Shown: piece after piece, positions 1 through 10,625 of the stretch | Position numbering within the stretch: position 1 is the first letter of the stretch | How the letters are laid out: each line of letters starts with the position of its first letter | NCBI RefSeq assembly: GCF_000004075.3 | Contig: NC_026659.2 | Coordinates: forward strand, 21,718,272 to 21,782,271 | Source of the DNA: Cucumis sativus | Lineage: Eukaryota; Streptophyta; Magnoliopsida; Cucurbitales; Cucurbitaceae | DNA length: 64,000 bases | Direction: 5' to 3' | The notes under the pieces: model-generated | Databases searched by the model: none | Seen by the model: the letters and a program-made list of their open reading frames with translations, nothing else | Told to the model about the DNA's origin: nothing | Program-made: the position numbers and the translations under genes

Positions 1-82
1 GGAATCCACTTTTGTGATTTGTTATCATTCTTCTCCAACCATTGCAAGTGCAACAACACAAACCATTGAACAACACAGTCCT

Positions 83-1070
83 CTGTTTATGAGTATTGCT
101 TTTTCCATTGCTATATACCTTAATTTATCAATTCTAATAGTTATACTTTGAAAGTCTTTGTTAAAATTTTCTATTTCTCCCGCATGATAAGAGTTAAATT
201 TACGGGATAATTGGAAATATAGTAATTAGATTCAAACTAATTAAGTATATAACAACATTTTTAAAAAGTTGCAAGTATAACAAAATTTATCAAAGTTTAT
301 CAATGATAGAAGTCTATTACTGATAGACCAACGTTGCAACATGGTTTATCACTAATAGAACATAAGAGTCTATTAGCGATAGAAGTCTATCACTAATTGA
401 TTTTGCTATATTTGTAATTTTTTAAAAAATATTAATATATATTTAATTATTTTTTCTAAAATTGCCATCGATTATAATGGCCCTAAATCTAAAGTTATAT
501 TTGTTTATCTTCTTTTGATATGTTTGTTTTCTTATACTAGGAAATTTGTTTTCCTTGAACATGTAAGTTGATGGTACTATGCCTTTAAATCTTTTGAGAA
601 TGTCTGAGCTTCATTGTTAGTGGTTACCTAACTGTGTACTCTCCTATTTATGAATTTGTGCTGTGTTGTTCGAGTTTACTACTAGAAAAATGGGTTTTAA
701 CATAATGCTTGATATATTCACAAATATCAAGTTTTGGTTTAAACTACCCAACACAACACACAAATTCAAAAATAGGAGAGAGTACCTAGTTAGGTAATTA
801 ACCACCAGCAATGAAACTCAGACATAAGAAGATTTAAAGGTATAGTACCATCAACTTACATGCATGCTCAAGAAAACAAGTTTCGTAAAAGAAAACAAAC
901 CTATAAAAAAGAAGACAAGTTTTAGATTTAACTTTTGACATCAATCCAAAGACAAAATTAACCACAAGAAATAGCAAATCTTGAACAGGTTGGAGACTTT
1001 GTAAGTATAGCTATTAGAATTGATAAATTAAGTTATATAGCAATCCTAAGAAGATCAAACAGAGGACTAA
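83..1070. repeat. Long imperfect inverted repeat (hairpin-forming)
   Basis: The left arm (about 83-170 and 480-672) reads as the reverse complement of the right arm (about 740-930 and 975-1070). Examples are tcaattctaatagttatac on the left against its complement near 1008-1026, and taagttgatggtacta against its complement near 843-858. The loop is about 65 bp and starts with a CACTA-like string, tactactagaaaaatggg. A miniature element of about 270 bp interrupts the left arm only, so it inserted after the inverted repeat formed. No coding frame fits. It could be a fold-back element or an inverted duplication able to make a double-stranded transcript. Confidence 0.7.
205..476. mobile_element. 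Miniature element, family B (Mutator-like MITE)
   Basis: The ends carry inverted matches (gtaattagattcaaactaat on the left, a related complement near 440-470). The middle holds the tctatcactgatagac-type palindromic core and the tatagcaaaat phrases seen in the other family B copies. It sits inside the left arm of the long inverted repeat. It has no coding capacity. Confidence 0.6.
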
Positions 1071-1076
1071 ATGGCC

Positions 1077-2222
1077 AAATAATAAGCTACCAATTCCAAA
1101 GCATTCATACTCCATTATTTACCTCCCCAAATCAATTCCAAACAAATTTCGTTATTATCTATTCAACAATCTAAGCCTCTCGAAACACCACTTCAATTTA
1201 CTCAGTTCTAAAGAATATAAAAAACAAGCCAAACCAAATAGACTAATTAAATAACTTTGAGGCAAAAGAAAAACGAAGCGGTTATAAGATCCAAATACCA
1301 AAACAAGAATCGAATCGATACTATTGGTATATTTATAAAACTTATAAAGTGTGTCGTATTAATAGTGTTATCAAGGAAGACAATCAACATTTTTCGCGTA
1401 CTATATAGACTTTTTAAGTTATTTCGTGAACATACACTCGTATCCTTGTCATATATTATGCAAAGTTAGATAAAATAATATTGAATATTAGTTTGTTGGA
1501 GTTGAGTTATAGTAATGATTAAATAACATCCATTAATATATATATAAAAAAAGTAACACTTTATTTATTTAATAATTTGTTTACAAATTTAGGTACTACA
1601 AGGTGAAGACAAAAATCCCAATACATACTTGTACTGGACAAAACTTATTGGTATTATTATCACTAATACATGTTTGGTGGATCAACTATCCAAAGGGCAA
1701 GGTAGTAAAGTTGGATAGTTTAGACAATACATGTTAACACAAACCATATTTCTTGACATTACACACAAATAAATGGCAAAAGAAAAAAACAAAAAAATCA
1801 AACCAACTGAAAACCGAACCAAACTGAATAAACCTGACCAAAGAGGCTGAACCGAACCGGCTCGAAACCTTTGAATTTTCAAATGAAGACCAGCATTTCT
1901 AAAATAAAAAACCACAAATGGAGATGAAGAACGAGCGGATTGAGTTGGGCGGCGGATCTGATCACTTTGCAAGAAGGGTTTGGGCTGTGGTGTCTGAAGA
2001 ACGGGGAGGCGTATGTCTGGTCGACGGTGTCTTAAGTACTGGCGTTCTGTTTGGCAGCGGATATGGACGATGCTTACACAAACAAAGCAGAGACCGACGA
2101 ACAGAAAGGAGATTGAGGATCTGGACGAGCGGTGGTGGATCTGAGTAGCTACGGCGGCAGAATGGTACTCATATAACTTTAAAATGAATTTATACATAAG
2201 AGTTCAAAACAAAAGGAAAGAT
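1077..2222. other. Intergenic, with a GC-rich island at 1900-2160
   Basis: No gene could be supported. Most of the stretch is AT-rich. About 1900-2160 is clearly richer in G and C than its surroundings and is open in several frames, including a 171-codon frame on the minus strand that resembles nothing I recognise. Around 1795-1870 there is a degenerate aaccgaacc-type repeat, common in plant non-autonomous elements. The island may be a captured gene fragment. Confidence 0.4.
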
Positions 2223-3026
2223 TTAAATTATATTTGACAGTACAGCATGCAAGGCTTCGAGGAGCGAAGAGGCAACAATCATGGTAGGTTCTCCAAGAAC
2301 AATACTAACAATGGTCAGAATGACCTTGAGGATTTTCCAATACTTTTTCCCACTTTTTCCATGCCCGTTCTTCTTCGCTTGAATTTCTTTAAGATCCACC
2401 TTGTGAAGAGCCAGAGCTTTGAGGTTGTCTTCCTTAACATTGCAATTGATCTTGTTGATAGTCTCATTTTTGTTGTTCCATACTTCCAAAAACATTTCAG
2501 TGACACAAGTGACATGAACATGGTACCTGTTACACTTCGAGATATAAGACCATCCATTACTACGGCCACCTTCTTTGATGCTCTTCTTATTGCACCACAA
2601 GCATTTTTGTTTCATATTCTTGTGAAGAATGAACTTCAATTCTTCTTCTCCTTCTCCTTCTCCTTTGATTGTGTATTCTCTCTTCAGATTTCTACAACAT
2701 GGGTGAAGATCTAAATCATCCTTCTTGCAATGGTACACGAAGCCGTTGATCGGCTTTCGACAAGCATCACATCGGCGTTTGCAGTGTTTGTGGCAAGCTT
2801 TTGGTGGGGTTGTGTATAAATTGAAGGTGGAATTGGGGAAGAAGTCGTGGGAAGTTGATGGGGTAGTTTCCATACAGTATTGATGGAGATCGTAATCACA
2901 TTTTTCACAGCGGTATCTAGAACCAAAGCCTCGCTCCTTGCAGCCATCGCAAATGTATGGTTTTGTGTAGCTTTTGAGCTGAAGTTCATGCTTGTGGCTT
3001 TTAGTTCTGAACTTCTTTGTTGCCAT
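2223..3026 (-). CDS. DC1 (Cys/His-rich C1) domain protein, gene 1
   Basis: 267-residue zinc-binding protein of the plant DC1 family. Members bind zinc through paired Cys/His modules; the biochemical role is mostly unknown, though some members are linked to stress or defence responses. The first C1 module is at residues about 12-51 (HELQLKSY, CDGC, YRCEKC, DLHQYC). The second is at 79-111 (CHKHC, CDAC, YHCKKDD, DLHPCC). A weaker third runs 142-174 (CLWC, GWSYISKC, YHVHVTC). The tail at 228-258 is hydrophobic (KYWKILKVILTIVSIVLG). The frame stays open upstream to a TTG, but the ATG at 3026 aligns with the N-termini of the paralogues and is preferred. Residues 121-130 form an acidic Gly/Glu insert (KGEGEGEEEL) absent from the other four copies. 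No intron is visible. The TATA box is 143 bp upstream. Confidence 0.92.
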   Translation of the reverse strand: MATKKFRTKSHKHELQLKSYTKPYICDGCKERGFGSRYRCEKCDYDLHQYCMETTPSTSHDFFPNSTFNLYTTPPKACHKHCKRRCDACRKPINGFVYHCKKDDLDLHPCCRNLKREYTIKGEGEGEEELKFILHKNMKQKCLWCNKKSIKEGGRSNGWSYISKCNRYHVHVTCVTEMFLEVWNNKNETINKINCNVKEDNLKALALHKVDLKEIQAKKNGHGKSGKKYWKILKVILTIVSIVLGEPTMIVASSLLEALHAVLSNII

Positions 3027-3168
3027 TTCTGGAGTGTCTGGTAGAGAAACGATTTTCGATGTGCAGGGGGAAGAAAACACAGAGAGTGGATATTGGAGAT
3101 GACACTTGAGATGAAGTTGCAAATTGTTGATGTAGGAATGATTTTCATTTGGTCTTGGCTTGACTATG

Positions 3169-3178
3169 TATTTATAAG
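3169..3178 (-). promoter_or_regulatory. TATA box of DC1 gene 1
   Basis: On the minus strand this reads cttataaata, about 145 bp before the chosen ATG. It lies in the expected orientation, and the paralogues have matching elements. Confidence 0.5.
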
Positions 3179-3179
3179 G

Positions 3180-4746
3180 TTACTCGTTAGTGAAGTTACG
3201 CGGTCCTTTCCAAGTTGGGTCTACTTCTTTGAGAAGTTGCAGTTTCCACAAGCACTTCTTTGAGAAGTTGGCTGCCCTACACGTGGCACAATGACAATTC
3301 CCTAATTGGTAGAGTCTAGACTGTTCTTTTTTTACTGTTTTTTTTCCTAGAATTTTATTTCTGTCACACTTTACTTTATTACTACTGTTGTTCGACTCTA
3401 GTTACATTTTTTTTTATTGCCTAGCTATAATTATCTTTAAACATAACAAAATATTCAATATATAAAGTTAAACTATAACAATAATTTTCATTTAGGAAAA
3501 TCCAATATATTTTTCAAATTTGTAGTAAAAGTATTATAAATAGCAAAAAATTTTCTTTTTGTTCTAACAAACTTGCATTTATGATTTTTTACCAATTTTT
3601 TCTTTTGCTTTTCCAAGAACTTCCTAAGTATAATTTTACAAGTTATTTTCCAATTAAATAACAATTGACTTTGTAGTCTGCTGCTTCCATCATATCTTCG
3701 AAGAGAAGCAAGAAGCTTCTACATCTGTGAATAAACCAATTTTATTTTTTTCTTTTAATTTTTATCATTTTATTTTCTGCCATTAGAAGAATATATGTGT
3801 GAAATTTTGTAGGGTTTGAATTGTGTTGATAGCTTCGTATAGTCATTCTGCTTTTCAAATGTATTTTTTAGTCCCCGTATCTTTACAAAATATATTTAAA
3901 GATCTATGAAGTAAGTTTTTAAAAATTATATGTCATCTAAAATTTTGAGTCTACAGGTGAGTGAATTTCTCACCCAATTGGGGTGTGCATCACAAATCAA
4001 GAAATCAAGTCGATTAACCAAAGTTGATCAAACTAAAGGTAGTTCGTCAAATAGAATAGGGAATTGGAGGGGTTGGTTCAGGCAAAATCCAAATTACAAT
4101 TTTTTTTTTAAAGTTTTAAGAATAAACTCAATCAAAAACAACCCGTCGACGACCGATTTATACTTATTAACGATTGAAATTAGTTTGAACATTTACAAAA
4201 CCTATCACAGTCAATTCCATTGCGTTTTAGTAAAAAAAAAATTGAATCCAACCAACCGGTGTACACCTCTGTTCTAATTCTTTATTGGGGAATTGGACGG
4301 AATGACAAAATTTGGAAAACTAGTTAGAATTATAGAAAAAAATGAAATTAATAAGTTTGATAGCAAATTCCCTAGCGCCTTCCTTTATTATTACCTCTTT
4401 GACCCTGATTCTATGGTATGTTATGACTTTCACGTACAATTTCAAATGTATCAAACATTTGTAAGTGTGAGACCTATGTTTGGAATAGAAAATGGTCATT
4501 CATAAGGAATTTTTGTAGTAGGCAGTAAGTTTTTTTGAAGAGTAAGGTGTTTAAATGGATCGTGTTGGAGTGGCGATCAAAGACAAAAATGCAGTGAATG
4601 CGACAAAGGGCACACGAGGGAGTGTAGGCGAAGATAATTACAACACCATAAATTTTATGAATATTCTAAACTTTCAATTATTTTATAATTAATTGCTTTT
4701 AGTTTTAGCTATAATTTAAATTCGAGATTTTTTCAAAAAGGTAATT
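3180..4746. other. AT-rich intergenic
   Basis: No gene is supported. Short open frames at 3930-4505 lack any family resemblance and coincide with the miniature element at about 3980-4271. The rest is AT-rich with poly-T runs. Confidence 0.5.
3980..4271. mobile_element. Candidate small non-autonomous transposon
   Basis: The left end ggggtgtgcatc and the right end ggtgtacacctc are near inverted complements, about 290 bp apart. A ggttggttc/aaccaaccgg-type interior resembles common plant elements starting GGGGTGTGCA. No clear target duplication was found. Confidence 0.4.
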
Positions 4747-5007
4747 ATCATTAGTGACAATTTTAGAAATAATAGTTAAGTATATAGTAACCATATTTTA
4801 AAAAATGCAAATATAGCAAAATCTATTAATAATAAACTTCTATCGCTGATATAGACTCATATGTTCTATCAGTGATAGACCAATATTTTACAACATGGTC
4901 TATTAGTGATAGATTTTGACAAATTTTTCTATATTTGTAACCTTTTTTTAAATATTGTTATATACTAAATATTTTTTGAATCTAATTGCTAGATAATTTG
5001 CCAACTA
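4747..5007. mobile_element. Miniature element, family B copy
   Basis: Shows the same organisation as 22550-22830: a gcaattttagaaataatag-like left end, the palindromic tctatcagtgatagac core near 4865-4881, and a right end containing aattgctagataatttgcc. It lies directly against the truncated CACTA end. Confidence 0.6.
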
Positions 5008-5009
5008 TA

Positions 5010-5673
5010 ATTTTTTAAAAAAATACAAAAAAATTGACGATGAAGTTAGGAGATGGTTGATGGTCTGAAGAGTGAGAGGGCAGTAGGTAAGAGAAGGCAC
5101 GACGACGACGGACGTAGGAGGGTTTTGATATGAGTGAGACAATTGTGAAGAAAAGAACATTGTGAATAAGCATAAGATGGAGAAGCCTTCACTGTGAGCA
5201 AAATTGCACGGAGGAGCATTCACTGCAATAAGCACCTTGAGCTATCATCGAGCGGAGGAGCCTGGTGGAGAAGGGGAATCGACGACCTGTGTGAGACCAC
5301 TGTGGGTAGTTGATAACATGTGGTGGAGAAGGGAAATCGTGCGATTGGAAGGTGAAGGAAAAACTTTTTTTTTTTAGAAAATTGAGAAAAGAAAAGTGGT
5401 TTTCTCGTAAAGGCACAATTCCCCCTCTTTTTTTTCGTTCTTTTTCTTTTAATTTAAAATAAATATTTTTTTATTATTTATATTTGATGATAGTTAAAAG
5501 GTGTAATAGATTTATGGCAAAAAAAGAACGGTCATAAATTCTTAAAATCCAAAAAATTTTCGTCTTTTTTTTTGCCAAAAACGCGGATTTTTGGCATTTA
5601 TGACAGTTTTTTCTTCCCTCAATTCAATTTGGGATGTATACAATTGTCATAGTACGCCACTTTTGTTGTAGTG
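5010..5673. mobile_element. 3' part of a non-autonomous CACTA element
   Basis: The last about 120 bp (atgacagttttttc near 5600, caattgtcatagtacgcc near 5641, ending ttgttgtagtg) match the right end of the complete CACTA element at 6243-8998. The terminus is at 5673, the complement of CACTACAACAAAA. No matching left end is visible upstream, so the element is 5'-truncated. It breaks into the copia RNase H region that follows at 5682. Confidence 0.7.
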
Positions 5674-5681
5674 TGCACATG

Positions 5682-6022
5682 CTACCTTTGAAATAATTTG
5701 GCTGAAACAACTACTTCGGGAGTTTAATGTCTCAAACTCAGTTAAACCAATTCTTTGGTATGGCAATTTAGATGCGGGTGCCTTTGCAGCAAACCCTGCC
5801 TTTCATGCTAGAACCAAGCATATTGAGATTGATGTTCATTTGTTTCAAGACCAAGTCATTTGTGGTGCACTTGTAGTTCGTTATATTCCATCCTCTAATC
5901 AACTAGTTGATTGCTTAACTAAACCCCTCACACACACTCATCTTCAGTGTTTAAGTGTCAAACTCGAAGTATTTAATCTACCCTCTCGTTTGAGGGGGAT
6001 GTTAGGGAGAAATGCTAAATAG
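5682..6022 (+). pseudogene. Ty1/copia RNase H C-terminal fragment
   Basis: An open frame reads like the end of a copia polyprotein: IIWLKQLLREF, an NPAFHARTKHIEID segment and the closing VDCLTKPL motif. Everything N-terminal to this is missing because a CACTA end abuts it at 5673. The usual Asp-Asn of the RNase H active segment is altered (YGNLDAG), so this is a relic. The frame runs through the polypurine tract tgaggggga into the LTR. Confidence 0.85.
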
Positions 6023-6134
6023 GTTGTACACATAAGCAATCCACAAAGGTAAAGTTGCCAACAAGCCATCCATGTCAACATCCTTCGGAAGAATTAATTT
6101 GTTAGCCTTTTGTTGAAGAAATATTTCCCTAACA
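6000..6134 (+). repeat. Short 3' LTR of the copia relic
   Basis: Follows a polypurine tract (tgaggggga). It begins tgttaggga and ends tccctaaca, a perfect inverted terminal match of nine bases typical of copia LTR ends. It is about 135 bp, short for an LTR. The 5' LTR is not present in the window. Confidence 0.6.
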
Positions 6135-6242
6135 CCTGTAGAACCAATAAAGCAATAGAGATAAAATTTCTCCCAAATACAAAAAGGGATCATGATTTCC
6201 TTCTAAACCAACACAGAACAAGTTGGGTGAGAGTTAAGGCAT

Positions 6243-8998
6243 CACTACAAGAAAAGTGGTCTACGATAACAGTTATTTTCTGTCGCGAATAAAATTCGTG
6301 ACAGTTATTTACAGTCATAGAAGCGGGAGTCATGGAAAGTCATTCTATGACAGTTTTCGAAAACTGTCGCAATAAGTTTTTTCATGACAGAAAATAAATG
6401 TCGTTAATTACTATTTTATAACAACAAATAACTGTTATATTTTATATTATAACAACAAATAACTGTCATCATTGGCGTATTAATGACAGTTTAAAAATGT
6501 CGTAAATTCATTTATTATGACATTTTTTAAATGTTAAGGATTTGTCAATTGTGACAATTTTAAAAAAATTAAATGTCATTGTTTTGCTATTGACGACATT
6601 TTTTTCCTGTCAAATATAGGACAATCTTGGCAATTTTTCTTATAAAAAATATCATTGTTTTAATATTGACGGCAATTATGGAGTGTAACAAATTCATATA
6701 TTATGACATTTACTTATGGTTGCAAATTCTTCAATTACTACCGTTTTTTCATGTTCTCCTTGTCGCTCCACCATTACACGAACCATTTGAATGACAATAA
6801 TGTTAAAATACATAACAGTCATATAGAAATAAATGGTCGACACTTTAATATATATACACTATAATACACTCTGTAATATTCGTACATTTCTAATCAAGTT
6901 TGAACAATTTACAAGTATGAAATTACAGCCTTTAATCAAAACTAGTGTAAATACCATTATAATACATATAACATGATTTTCTGTACAATCATAAACAACC
7001 AACCGATAATCCTTCACCTCTGAAAATATTCTTTGTTGCTTGAATCATGGTCAAATCCTTCATATTAGGACAAGCAGACATAAAAAAATCACAACCATCA
7101 ACCAAAAAGTAAAGTAGTACTAAATGCTAGAAACCAAACAAAATAATCAAATAAAAGGTTTGAGTTTTCTTCTTCTTGGATAACAACCAAATATCATTGA
7201 CATTGAGAAATCGACATATGACCACAAGTTAGAAAAAACATAGTTACATTAGTTGGTAATTTCAAAGAAACGTAGTTAGAAAAACTTAATAAGGATGAGA
7301 ATAAATACAAGTAAGGAGGGTGGTATTGTCCCAAATTTCCACAACTCTTCTAAAACCTTCAAAATTCCATGGAAACTCATCAACAAACAATAAAGCTTTA
7401 GGTAAACTTTTGAAATTGGAAACTTACCATGGCTCTATCCGGTGCAAGTCCACAGACTTTACACTTTTTTACCTTTGAGTTAAACAAAGAATAGAGCTTT
7501 AGGTAGATTTTTGAAATTGGAAACTCATCAACCTAGCCATATAAAGATCAAATTTGCTTTAACAAAACGTACATTAAAGTCCTTCCAACCCTATTAAAAA
7601 AAACAGATAAGTCTAACACTTTAACAAATTTCTAGTGCATATTATGCATCTCAATTGATCACAACAAAATAAGATTGAACATAAATACTCATAAGTAATA
7701 CCTTTTCAATGTTGCATTTTCATAAAACTTACAAAGGTGAGCATATAAATTCTTCCACCATTACTTATCTAGAAAGTCTAGTAGAGTAAATAGCTAAATA
7801 AGATTCAAGTTTGTAGCTAAATTTAAAACACAAAAACTATAGTCTCTACATTGTAATAGCAATAGCAAAATGATCAACATAGTGCAACAGGTATCAATGA
7901 TATAATTTAATTAAGCATGTCTTGCTAATATAGTAATACTAAATATGGAAAATATCTAGAATTCCATAGCATACAACACCAAATTTTAATGGGCAAATAA
8001 CTGCTTGTGTAATGGAAATAGCACAAACTACATGTGAACCGTTTTTAATGCAAAGGAGATGGTGGTGAGATTCTGATAATAAATTTTAGGTATCAATACT
8101 GTCTAAATCAGCCTTATACAATTATATACGCTTATATTATAGACCAATTGCTTTAAATCGGAATGCTATCCAATCCTAAACCCTACACACCATCAAATTT
8201 AAAATCTCACATTTCATTTTTCATTCTTTTTTTCTCAAAGCTTCAGCCCATAGCCACGAATCTTCCTTGGACTTGATTTCCTAATTCGAACGAACAAAAG
8301 TCAATTAAAAATCAACCAAATGTTTCATTGAGGCATTTCATCAAACACATTGTAAGCTACCAAAATGTTTCATCACATAGCCAACCATAAAGAAAAAATG
8401 TAGATTAAATTAGAAAAATGATCGTAATCAACAATATTGAATAGGATGGTAGACAAAACAAACACATATCTTCTATAAAAGAAAAAATATGAAGGATGTT
8501 TTTCATAAAAAGAACCATCAATATATCACATTGTGGGTAAAATGAAAGCATTTGAAGTTAATACTGTATAAATACAAACAATAGAAATAATGGCTGAGAT
8601 TCACCAGTGAGTTCAGCAGTGCAAGGGGTGTTGGGTGGTGGCATCGGCTGAAGGAGAGAAAGAGGGGGATTTCGGACGTGTCGTTGACAAAAAGTCTCGC
8701 CGTTCTCGGCGTGCATGAGAGAGGGAGAGAGATGGTTAGCAGAAGGGAGGAAAAATTGAGAAGGAGGGACGAAGCGTGAATTTTCCACAAAGAAGAAGAA
8801 AAGATAGGAGGAGGAGGAGGATGAGATATTTTATTTTAATAAATAAATTTTATTTTAGGAAAAAAAAGTGAAATCCGAAAAATTCCGTCTTTTTCCGCAA
8901 AAAAAATGCGGTTTTTTAGCTTTTGTGACAGTTTTTTCTTTTCTCCTCCCAATTCAAAAAATATACAACTGTCATAGTATGTAGTTTTTCTTGTAGTG
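6243..8998. mobile_element. Complete non-autonomous CACTA transposon
   Basis: Starts CACTACAAGAAAA and ends ttttcttgtagtg, which are perfect terminal inverted repeats. It is flanked by the 3-bp direct repeat cat (6240-6242 and 8999-9001), the target size of CACTA/En-Spm elements. Subterminal regions are rich in short tgacagtt/aactgtc units. No transposase domain was found, and frames near 8518-8790 have no family resemblance. Length is 2756 bp. It inserted about 108 bp downstream of the copia LTR. Confidence 0.88.
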
Positions 8999-10084
8999 CA
9001 TGCCTTCGACAAAAAATTAAAAAAACTATTTTTTGAGGAATAGATAAAAGCCACAAAAAATTCCAAAACATTCCTTAATCATGGCTAGATGATGATAAAG
9101 CTTCATTGGGCAATGCCGGAACCAACTTATAACCACTTTTGACAGAGAGTTGGGTTCCTATTCTATCATAATGCCAAACAAAAGCATCAATAACTCCTCA
9201 ATCATGGGTTGATTTCATTGCCCATCCGAGAGAGTGATCGACTGGTTAGAGTAAATGTTAATGGACTGAGACCCTCCCCAATCATCCATCTCCCACCTTA
9301 ACCCATATTCCTTTTAATAAACAACTCTCTCTTAGGTTAATCATTTTGGTTTTTTGCCCTAGCTTTTAAAAGTTAGACCTATAGACACCATATCCACCTC
9401 TAAATTTATTTATTTCTTATATATGCCTTTTATCAATAACTTAAAATACTAAAAGAATAACTTTTAAAATGGGACATTTTAAAAAATATCACAATCAACA
9501 AAAAAATATTTATAAAATATAACAAAAAAAAATTAAGATTGACATTCATAGACATTGATAAACAATTATGCATTCATAAATATGGATAAACAATTATTGA
9601 TAAAGTCTAAATTTTTACTATATTTTGTAGTAAACTTGTCATTTACAGTAATTTCTTTTTTAAAAACAATACATGCAAATGATGGTAATAAATAGATATA
9701 AAAATGACTTAATATTTATAAATGAATGGGTTACTAAAACAGTCCAAACAATTAGAAAACTAATCTTATATAATTATCAAATGAGTTTTTTTTAAAAAAA
9801 AAAAAAACTTAAAAAAATATATGAATACTTTTAAAAGGAAATACTAACACATCCAACTTTTTACTTTTTTTTCCTTAAAAATGTTAAAATAAAGTTATAA
9901 AATCAATAAATGTTTAAAAAGTTTTTTAATATACATGTTATAGTTAAACCTTACCTAACGACATTAATGCTATTTCTTTGTACTTTTCCAACACTAAAAT
10001 AGATTTATATCCCAATAGAAAATAAAAAGTGCATTTTTTTAATATAAGAACACACTTCATTTTTATTCCATTTTTAACTTTGTA

Positions 10085-10345
10085 TGACTTTTTCGAGTAC
10101 AAATTAGGTAGAGATCTCTTGCCCTCGTGTACATAGATGAGCTAAACACTTGTTGATTTATAGGTAATTAGATATTAATGACAACACCCTTTCATTGTTT
10201 CTATTTATTATTTTTTTAAAAGATCTTTTAAGTACAATTTGGATGGAGGATTTGAACCCGAAACTCCTATTCCCATGACATACATATATGAGTTAAACTA
10301 AGTTCATGTTGATTTTATTAAATATTTCATGATTACCAACACTTT
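10085..10345. repeat. Two SINE-like or tRNA-derived fragments in tandem
   Basis: The stretches 10085-10190 and 10220-10345 share the phrases gtacaaatt(a/t)gg, gatgagctaaac or gagttaaactaag, and ttgttgattt. The second carries the complement of a pol III B-box (ggatttgaaccc near 10248). Both are degenerate. Confidence 0.35.
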
Positions 10346-10394
10346 TTAAGGAAATTTTATTGTTTGCTTCAACTATATATTTTTAATAATATTG

Positions 10395-10625
10395 TTATGA
10401 ATAATTGCCAAAAATAGTAAATTTGACAAAATTATTTACGACCTATAACAAAAATTTTTAGATTTTATCAATAATAGATATTAATAGACACTGATATGCT
10501 TTTTTAGTGACATTGATAGATAGTGATAGAAGTCTATCAGTTTCTATCATTGATAGAATTCAAAATTTTGTTATAATTTGTAAATATTTTAATTTATTTT
10601 GCTATTTTTAAAAATGCTCATATTG
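10395..10625. mobile_element. Miniature element, family A copy
   Basis: Shows the gccaaaaatagtaaat and ctatttttaaaaatgctc ends and a long palindromic core (gatagtgatagaagtctatcag) around 10515-10540. It closely matches the copies at 15060 and 25085. Confidence 0.55.

Noticed and set aside
1682..2197. 171-codon minus-strand frame
   Set aside because: No recognisable domain. It runs through low-complexity and repeat-like sequence and has no promoter or splice support. Kept only as a GC-rich island.
2223..3122. Upstream in-frame extensions of the DC1 genes
   Set aside because: In all five genes the extra N-terminal codons begin at TTG and are not shared between subgroups; the downstream ATG aligns across paralogues.
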